This document shows positions 56,491 to 64,000 of a DNA stretch of 64,000 bases, in pieces; position 1 is the first letter of the stretch; every line of letters starts with the position of its first letter. The stretch is taken from positions 124,001 to 188,000 of the forward strand of contig MSJH02000826.1 in assembly GCA_001931875.2 (NCBI GenBank), read 5' to 3'. The stretch comes from Byssochlamys sp. IMV 00236 (lineage: Eukaryota; Ascomycota; Eurotiomycetes; Eurotiales; Thermoascaceae). Under the pieces are notes generated by a model that did no database searches, was not told the origin of the DNA, and saw only the letters and a list, made by a program, of their open reading frames with translations. The position numbers were made by a program, and so were the translations under genes.

Positions 56491-59400
56491 ATGGTCGTCC
56501 ACGACCGGCACGAGTACCTGACCGCGGAGGAGAAGCGTCTCAAGGAGGATCGGGAGCGGAATAGGTACTGGAAAAAATGGGGTCCCTATGTGGCAGAGAG
56601 GCAATGGGCTACAGGTTCGTTTATCTGCCTTTGCTTGACTGATTGCTCTTCTTCGAGAGAGCATCAGTTGGGAGAAGCAAGCTCTTTGGGGGCATCGTTA
56701 TGCTGATGACCTCATTTTCCGCATTGGAACAGTCCGGGAGGATTATTCGTAAGTCTTTACTACTTTCCTTTGTTTTCTTATCCACCATTGTCATTCCCAA
56801 ACATGATTGTCAGGTTCACTAACCCTTGGTAGGGAGGATGGTGATGCATGGAGTCGTAAGTTTCTCGTCTACTGCTAGTCCATCGTCGAGGTTTCATGGG
56901 CTGATCGCTTTTCTCCAGACTTCTCACACGAACATGCCCGGTCGAGAACCTACCGCTGGGGTGAGGATGGCATTGCAGGCGTATCAGATACGCATGGACT
57001 GCAGAATATTGCCTTTTCCTTCTGGAACGAGAAAGAGCAAGTTTGCCAATTGACTCCTCATAGTAGTGTACTGCTAACAATTGATCCCCAGTGACTTTCT
57101 CAAGGAACGACTTTTCGGTCTCTCTAACCCTCAGGGAAACCATGGTGAGAGTATCAAGGAGGCTCACTTTCATCTGGACAATACTCCTTCGGTAGGTCTA
57201 GCCCAATGCTGTTGGAATGCAGTCAGTGTCTAACGGTCGATCTGCGTGCAGCATTCCTACATGAAATACCTCTACAAATACCCTCAGATGAAATTTCCCT
57301 ACCAGGATCTCATCGATGAGAATGCTCGACGTGGCAGGCAGGATCGTGAGTACCAGATCCTGGATACAGGTGCATTTGATGACAACAGATACTGGGATAT
57401 CTTCATCGAGACTGCCAAGGAGGGCGATGATGAGGAGGAACTCATGTTTCGCGTCATCGCCTACAACCGCGGTCCTGAGCCAGCGCCACTTCACATCATC
57501 CCACAGGTGTGGTTCCGGAACACCTGGGGATGGGGTTATGAGAAAGGACTCGAGAAACCGTCCATCAAGCAGGCTGGCCCCTTGACTGCGGAGTCCAACC
57601 ATCACAAGCTGGGCACTCGATATGTGCAGTTCTCGCCCTCTCCCGCTGTTGGAGGCGGCGAACAGGATGTGCAGCCTCGGTTCCTGTTCACTGAGAACGA
57701 GACCAACAATGAGGTTCTCTGGGGAACAAAGAACGCCCAACCCTATGTCAAGGATGCCTTCCATCGACACATCGTCGATGAAGAGAAGGGGGCGGTTAAC
57801 CCAGAACAACAAGGAACCAAGTTTGCTGCCTGGTACGCGTTCGACGAGGGTGATGGTGTTCCTCCCGGAGAATGCGCTGTCGTCCGATTCCGCTTCTCGA
57901 GAAAGCAGCAAGAGTTTATCAACGAAGAAGTTCTTGACGAAGTATTTGAGCAGCGTATCTCTGAGGCGGACGAATTCTTCTACCGCATCAACCCTCTCCC
58001 AGTCTCGGAGGACCTGAGGAACATTCAGAGACAGGCTCTTTCTGGCATGCTCTGGACCAAGCAGTACTACCAATTCATTTGGGACCAGTGGGCTAATGGA
58101 GACCCTGGCACAATTCCCCCGCCGCCGGGAAGGAAGAATGTGCGAAACCAGAACTGGAGACATCTATATATCGATGATGTCCTGTCTATGCCTGACTCCT
58201 GGGAATATCCGTTCTTTGCCGCATGGGATACTGCCTTCCATTGTATCCCTCTGGCTATGATCGACCCTGAGTTTGCAAAGAAGCAGCTGGACATTCTTAC
58301 TCGAGAATGGTACATGCACCCGAATGGACAGCTTCCTGCGTACGAATGGAACTTTGGTGATGTTAACCCACCGGTCCATGCGTGGGCTACTTTCAGAGTG
58401 TTCAAAATTGAGCGGAAGATGTATGGTCGACAGGACCTTGACTTCCTGGAACGTGTTTTCCAGAAGCTACTCTTGAACTTCACCTGGTGGGTGAACCGAA
58501 AGGACTCTGAAGGCAAGAATGTCTTCGAGGGCGGTTTCTTGGGTCTGGACAATATCGGTTTGTTCAACCGGTCCGAGCCCTTGCCTACTGGAGGAGTTCT
58601 CGAGCAGGCGGACAGCACCGGTTGGATGGCGTTTTATTGTCTATCCATGCTCAATATTGCTCTAGAACTGGCTAAGCATCGCCGCACCTATGAAGATAGT
58701 GAGTGAAATTGCACGCTGTCTGATCGTCGATATGCTGACAGCTCTCTAGTTGCGTCGAAGTTCTTCGAGCACTTCATTCTGATCAGTGATGCAATGACCT
58801 TCCGCGCTGGGGAGAAAGAATCCTCCCTCTGGAACGAGGAAGACAAGTGCGTTATCTGATATTCATTTCCGTGGGCGTCACACTAACCAGATATCTAGCT
58901 TCTACTATGATGCAATCTCCTATGGTGGTCCCTGGACCCAGCAGTTGCCAATTAGGTCGCTGGTCGGCTTGATCCCACTCTATGCTGTTTCCACCTTGGA
59001 GCCGGAGCTGATCAACAAGTTCCCGTCCTTCAAGAGGAGAGTCGAGTGGTTCGTCGAGAACAAGCATGACGTCGCAGAGCGCAACATTGCCAGCATGCAG
59101 CGGCGTGGAAAGGATGACAGATTGCTCTTGGCTCTGGTGAGCAAAGACAGACTGGTGAAGATCCTTAAGCGCATGCTCGACGAGACGGAATTTCTGGCGG
59201 ACCATGGTATCCGTTCCATGTCCAAGTACCACGAAGAACACCCTTATTCGATGGAAGTCAACGGACAGACGTTCAAAGTTGGCTACGTTCCCGGTGACTC
59301 GGACAGCGGCCTCTTTGGCGGCAACAGCAACTGGCGTGGTCCAATTTGGTTGTGTGTCAACTTCCTACTTATCGAGTCTCTACTGCGCTTCTACATGTTC

Positions 59401-60114
59401 TACGGTAACACCCTTCAGATCGAGTGTCCCACCGGCTCTGGAGAGTATATGCATCTAGGCAATGTGGCTGAAGAGATCCAGCATCGTCTTCAGCACTTGT
59501 TTGTCAGGAACGACGAGGGCCGCCGAGCCATGAATGGAGGCAGTGACCTCCTGGATTTCGATGAGCACTGGAAGGACTACCTGTGGTTCTTCGAGTTCTT
59601 TGACGCGGATACAGGCCGAGGTCTAGGAGCGTCGCACCAATGTGGTTGGACTGGACTGATTGCGAAGATTATCCATGACACTGGGTATGTTTATATTTGA
59701 TTTTCTGTGTGGCTGTAGGTCAAGCAGTTACTAACCCGTCCCAGAATCAACTGTCGTCTCCCACAGACACCTCGAACTCCATCCACTGCTGCAGCTCACT
59801 ACTTTGACGATATATTCTCCCGTTCAGCGAAGCCCAATGGTTCCCGTACTCCACGCATCCGTCGCTCTTCCACTAGCCGCTCTATTGGAAATCGGAGCGA
59901 CTTTGCTACGACCATCAATGGCGATGCACTTAGCACTAACGGCGACGATATTGATGAGGGTGGTCTTGCTGATCAGGCCGCTCGTCAGGAGGCGGAGCAG
60001 CATCTCAACAACTACGTCGCGAACCAGTTGGAAAGAGTACGCCGTCGGGAATCCGTGGCCGACTACGAGGACGAGTTCGAGGCGCAGCTAGATGGATCTC
60101 CTAACGGACGCTGA
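56491..60114 (+). CDS. GH63-like glycosidase, intracellular type
   Basis: Nine exons (56491-56614, 56733-56748, 56833-56855, 56919-57036, 57092-57191, 57252-58698, 58750-58846, 58899-59684, 59745-60114) give 1026 residues with all joins in phase. Glycoside hydrolase family 63 has an alpha/alpha-toroid catalytic domain; ER members are glucosidase I. Here no signal peptide is seen ([20 protein letters not shown]), so an intracellular enzyme is likely. Family marks: [73 protein letters not shown] with the likely acid aspartate, [55 protein letters not shown] and [16 protein letters not shown]. The tail is Ser/Arg- then Glu-rich. The natural substrate is unknown. Exons 2 and 3 are only 16 and 23 nt, and intron 4 starts with GC. 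Confidence 0.9.
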
Positions 60115-61476
60115 ACCAACCTACATTGAAGCCCGGAGCAGATGCGACTCCCACTTCTCAAAATCAGATTCCCGGCCATCCACTAATTAAAACCACCCGC
60201 CATCATAACCGCCAGCATAGCTCTTAGCATTCCGTATCCGGTCCTATGATTCATGCTCAAGCCATACACGCGCGCCAAAAGTCAAGCCTTTTAGCACGAC
60301 TTAATCCGAGTTAATCGAAGCAAGTTACGAGCATAAACAGTCGTCATTATTCTGCTTATCAACATCATGCTTGCCCTTTATTATTCAACCATGGATAGCA
60401 AAAAAAGGGATTACAATATTGAAGACTCATAAGGAAAGAAGGCATTGAAATTTAGTTTATCCATCCCATCTGTGTCTCCATTTGTTTATTTCATATTTTA
60501 TAGCTTATGACATTTTCTTTGCGTTATGGTTTATATGCAACATTCCCTTTCTTTCCATTCATCCGTTCATTGGGTCTCAATAAACTCGCAGGCTTGTTTC
60601 TCATTCATGCGTGTATGATACGCTCTCTGAACTCTCCTACCGTAGCGGTGCCGAGATAGCTGATACGGTCAATACTCGAGTCAGGCCTTTTTATAACTCA
60701 AGTGCCTGTACCGACATAAATCATAGGCATTTGACAAGAATAGCACCCATTAATTAATAATAATTCCGGCTTTTATGATTTTCCCTTACATGACTTCATT
60801 TGGCATGGTCTTATAAAAGGGGAGTGCCTCCCAAGTTGTTTTGATGTACAGTAGCTTTTTTCCTACTGTGTTTTCTACCGCCTACTGGCTATTCCCATCT
60901 TATGTCGAACGCGTAAGTTATTTGAAACTTGTCACTCTCAAGCATTCACAGCTTCTATCTTGATTCTTTCAGCTAACTAACTACGCTCTTCCCTCTACGT
61001 AATCTATAAATCCTGGAATCCTATATATACCCCCTCTCTTCTCTCCTAGAGGGGGATAGGATAGTTTAGTTTTGTCGAGCTGGTTCGGCCTCATATTGGA
61101 AGTATCTGATTTGACCAGCTACGTACGCACCTTCTCTACATGACAACAAAAGAAACGGAAAAATCGGTGGAGTAAACAAAAGGGCTATGTTCTTTTTCTA
61201 ATTTGACAAAGGGATTCGACAATAGGTAAGATAGTAGAACAGGCACTATATACCTATATCATATGGTACGGAAGTAGGTTCGACTGGCTCAAGTTGGGTT
61301 GATCTAAGTAAGGCCAAAGTTTTTCCACGTGATTGAAGGGCTTTCATTTCCATGAAACTTGCTGAAGTAGATAGGGAAAGAAGGGGAATAGAAAAATGGA
61401 TTCATTTCTTCCTATACTCCGACAGGTTTCATGGCTGTGGGGGTGTTAAAAAGGGGATCGCGAGGATTGAGTTAAT
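60115..61476. other. Convergent 3' flank, GH63-like / ATP5
   Basis: About 1.36 kb between convergent stops. It is AT-rich and has no coding frame with a domain; one short frame at 61352-61594 is antisense to the ATP5 3' end. Confidence 0.45.
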
Positions 61477-62534
61477 TTACACGGCATCGGTGAGGGCCTT
61501 GTTGAGCTTGGCAATGCGGGAGGAGACGCTGAGGTCGATGGTACGGTCACCAATCTCAACAATGAGGCCTCCGATGACATCGGGGTTGACCTGATGGTGG
61601 AAGATGTTAGCTATTTATCAAGTTTTTATATGACGGTTGTGGGCGTAGACGAAGTGGTGCCGCGGAAAAGCTAAGAGGCTACTGACCTTGGTGACAACCT
61701 TGAGCTTCTTGCCCTGGCTGAACTCGGACTTGGAAACGGCCTTCTCAATGCGCTGGATGGTCTTGTTGTCGAGCTCCTATAGACATCAATATGATCAGCA
61801 AAAAAGCCCCCTCCAAAACAATCAAAACAACAGGGATCTCTATTCCCGGACACCAGCAACAAACAAAAACGGAGTAGTATATGGAAACGTACCTGAGCAC
61901 TGGTGATGCTGAGCTCCATCTCGCCGCGGTGAGCGCTCATGAGGGTCGCGAACTTGTCGCAGACACCCTCAAGGGCACCCAGACGGTTGTTCTCGGCGAG
62001 AGTGTTGAGGAAGTTCTTGAAGATGCCATCCTTGTCAGCACCGGCAATCTTCTGGAGCTCCTCAATGATCTGCTGCTTGTCGGCCTTGGTGAGGGTCGGG
62101 GCGTCCAAGATGGTGGTGAGCTTGGGGTCCTTCTTGAAAGTCTCGTGGAGGTTGGCAAGAGCCTTGGCGGCCGAGTCGAGAGTGGAAGTCTTAACGGCAG
62201 CAGTGTACTATAAGAAATTGATGAAAAGCGTCAGCTAGGGTTCGTTCTATCCTTTCAATTGCGGTTTCGCTCGTTTCAGTGGGCTTGAGGTCCTTTTTCA
62301 TGCTGTACGCTCGGACCATCGGAAGGAAAAGGGTTCAATGGCTTCGAGGAGAGAGGAGTCGCATACCAGAGAGCTGGCATAGGTGCCATCGATACCGAAC
62401 AGAGCCACAGGGGGCCTCACGTCCTGGGCGGGCGTGGCGTAGGTCCTGATGCCATTGAGGGCGGCAGTGCGAGGAACGGAGAACTGCTGGACGGAGGCGC
62501 GCAGACCAGCGCGGGCGACTCGAGCGGAGAGCAT
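61477..62534 (-). CDS. ATP5: ATP synthase subunit 5 (OSCP), mitochondrial
   Basis: Exons 62367-62534, 61893-62207, 61687-61776 and 61477-61590 give 228 residues, with all introns in phase 0. OSCP joins the F1 head to the peripheral stalk of ATP synthase. The start MLSARVARAGLRASVQQFSV is a typical presequence, followed by ALFGIDGTYASSLYTAAVK across intron 1, NFLNTLAENNRLGALEGVCDKF, GEMELSITSAQELD at intron 2, and the signature end VNPDVIGGLIVEIGDRTIDL with SSRIAKLNKAL. I chose the ATG at 62534; an ATG six codons upstream is also in frame. The length fits the family. A GGTCACGTG motif lies about 155 bases upstream. Confidence 0.95.
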
Positions 62535-63356
62535 TCTGACGGAGGCGATCACGGCCGCGAATGGAGGAGAGATTGGGTATCGAAAAGAGGCGGAGGGGAT
62601 GGTGTATGGGGGGCAATTGCCGCTGCTGTTCCGGAGAGCCTGAGATGGACGAAGTCGACGTCCGAAGTTCTACAGAACCCGGCTGTTTGGTCACGTGGCC
62701 GCACCATCCGACACGCCGACTTCCGCACGTCCTCCCGACGGCCGGAGCCCCTCGCGCATAATAATATCGATGTTACTACGCATGATAATAACGGGGTGAT
62801 ACTCGACATCATTTGACCTCTAGACCATGATGCAACATACCGCCCAGGTACATATCGAAATGATAGCATTTTTGGAACGTAGAAGGGCAGATTAACATGC
62901 AAAACTACCTGTCATATCACGTGATATCACACGTGACCGAATTGTGCACACCAGAAAGCTCCCTTCAGATTCTTCTCTCGTCACTGATACTAGATCCGAT
63001 CACTAAAGGCTCTTACTCTAGGTCATAGACACCATGGGAATAAGACTTATATGGGGCAGTAAGAGTCGGTATGAAGCTATAACGCGAGTCACACACTGAA
63101 ACAAATCTTGAAATGGATGAATAGAAATTGCTTATTCGCTATAACTAATAATACATGTGAATAGAATCAGGTGTACTGTACATTGACACAAGCTTTACAA
63201 TGTCCTCTACAATCCGTTGTGCCGGTTTCCCCCCGGTCATTATCGTACAAAGATCCCATCCGAGACAACAGTTTGATCAAGAGAGAGGCATCCGTCGCAG
63301 TATTGATCGATGATCAATTTTGAAGAGGCACGGATGATCGATCGCGGGGGCGTCAA
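62535..63356. other. Intergenic, ATP5 promoter to NRPS remnant
   Basis: About 820 bases. It holds two GGTCACGTG-type motifs (62689-62697 and 62930-62938) and the palindrome ATATCACGTGATAT at 62914-62927. No coding frame is supported. Confidence 0.45.
62689..62938. promoter_or_regulatory. CACGTG cluster upstream of ATP5
   Basis: Three CACGTG cores occur in 250 bases (62692, 62918, 62930). Two read GGTCACGTG on one strand. Such sites are bound by bHLH factors of the Cbf1 type (RTCACRTG) in fungi. Role here is inferred from location. Confidence 0.5.
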
Positions 63357-64000
63357 TCACGAAATGAAGGACCATTTCGCGGAAGAGACGGTGCTCACGG
63401 ACACATTGTTCTCTTTACTGAGGATAGCCTCGATCTCACGCTTGATCTGGCTATCAGTTCGGCCTAGCAAGATGATATCTCCGGTAGTAGTGAACTTAGC
63501 CAAGTCTCCAGTGAGATAAATTTTGCCCAGATGATCATGGGTTATGAATGCTGATTTCCCACTTTGTGGGCGCAGATAACCATGAGCGACTTGCACGCCT
63601 CCAATGGCCAGTTGACCCACTCGGCCTGGGGGAAGGCGACGATGTTGATCATCAAGAATGTAGACAAGGACGTTGGGTAAGGGTCTACCAACGTCGGAAA
63701 CAGGAGTGGTACGGAACATCTCCCGGCTCACGACATTGACGGTAGTTTCTGTCGGTCCATAGACATTCAGAAGATGCACGTGTTCCGCCCAGGCGTCTCG
63801 GACTGCCTCTGACATAGTCTCACCACCAAGAGCCAGGACCTGGAGCGATGGAGACAGAGCGGGAGCTAGCAATGTGGCTACCGTTGGGGTAGTGGCGATG
63901 TGAGTGATCTCCCAGTCTCTGACGACTTGTTGTAAGTTGGATAGTAGGAATTCATGGCGGCCAATGACAAGAGTTGCGCCTGCAGATAGTGTGGAAAAGA
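63357..64000 (-). pseudogene. NRPS adenylation-domain remnant, cut by window edge
   Basis: The frame is open from base 64000 to a stop at 63357 (214 residues). It is the C-terminal half of an amino-acid adenylation domain of a non-ribosomal peptide synthetase: HIATTPTVATLLAP, LALGGETMSEAVRDAWAE, core A5 LNVYGPTETTVN, the segment GRPLPNVLVYILDDQHR, core A6 LAIGGVQVAHGYL, and A7 YLTGDLAKFTTTGDIILLGR. Core A8 should then read roughly GRxDxQVKLRGxRIELGEIE, but here it is GRTDSQIKREIEAIL, missing about nine residues, with a stop 20 residues later. No carrier or condensation domain follows. The gene therefore looks truncated and inactive at this end, though the upstream part is outside the window. 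Confidence 0.75.

Noticed and set aside
57198..58163. 321-residue minus-strand frame in the GH63-like gene
   Set aside because: Antisense shadow of the long exon 6, which has strong family conservation on the plus strand.

Overview
The window is nuclear DNA of a filamentous ascomycete, most likely a eurotiomycete close to Aspergillus. The evidence is short spliceosomal introns of about 50-80 nt with GTRNGT donors, CTAAC-type branch points and YAG acceptors, compact genes on both strands, and recognisable products such as a carnitine acetyltransferase with the exact architecture of Aspergillus AcuJ. I assembled twenty protein-coding genes confidently by splicing, plus partial, degenerate or doubtful loci. 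Exon joins were checked for phase by hand.

Layout. 1-1817 (-): 3' part missing, four-helix membrane protein. 2419-4180 (+): ARH1 adrenodoxin reductase, converging on MTC6 (4643-6660, -). MTC6 shares a divergent promoter with SEC62 (7001-8307, +). 9307-11919 (-): large PH-domain protein. 11.9-15.4 kb: mostly non-coding. 15428-16503 (+): small coiled-coil protein. 17486-18907 (-): PRISE-type short-chain reductase. 19745-21901 (-): acuJ. 23120-27009 (-): RXT3. 27.0-29.9 kb: empty. 29907-30905 (-): metallophosphoesterase. 31428-32893 (-): AIM6-like protein. 32.9-38.5 kb: a gene-poor island with HNH-nuclease debris and a duplicated cysteine-rich exon. 38523-40073 (+): BTN1/CLN3. 40308-40675: a complete MITE with TA duplication. 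41551-43803 (+): HSL-type lipase. 44391-45933 (-)/46260-46727 (+): ARG8 and SDH8 divergent. 47226-48405 (-)/48712-50112 (+): HMG-CoA lyase and DPH1 divergent. 50487-53132 (-): bromodomain protein. 54823-55515 (+): small coiled-coil protein. 56491-60114 (+): nine-exon GH63-like glycosidase. 61477-62534 (-): ATP5/OSCP. 63357-64000 (-): the decayed end of an NRPS adenylation domain, cut by the window edge.

Functionally this is housekeeping chromosome with a strong mitochondrial flavour (ARH1, acuJ, ARG8, SDH8, HMG-CoA lyase, ATP5), not one pathway. Acetyl-unit metabolism links acuJ and HMG-CoA lyase. Accessory DNA is limited to the 33-38 kb island, the MITE, an AT-rich block at 16.7-17.5 kb and the NRPS remnant. 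The points most worth checking are the dual-targeting layout of acuJ with two CCTCGG boxes upstream, a recurrent intergenic GGTCACGTG motif including a 22-nt module repeated 29 kb apart, the internally duplicated MITE, the conserved exon duplication in the island, and the in-frame loss of core motif A8 in the NRPS remnant. I saw no convincing new multi-gene system.
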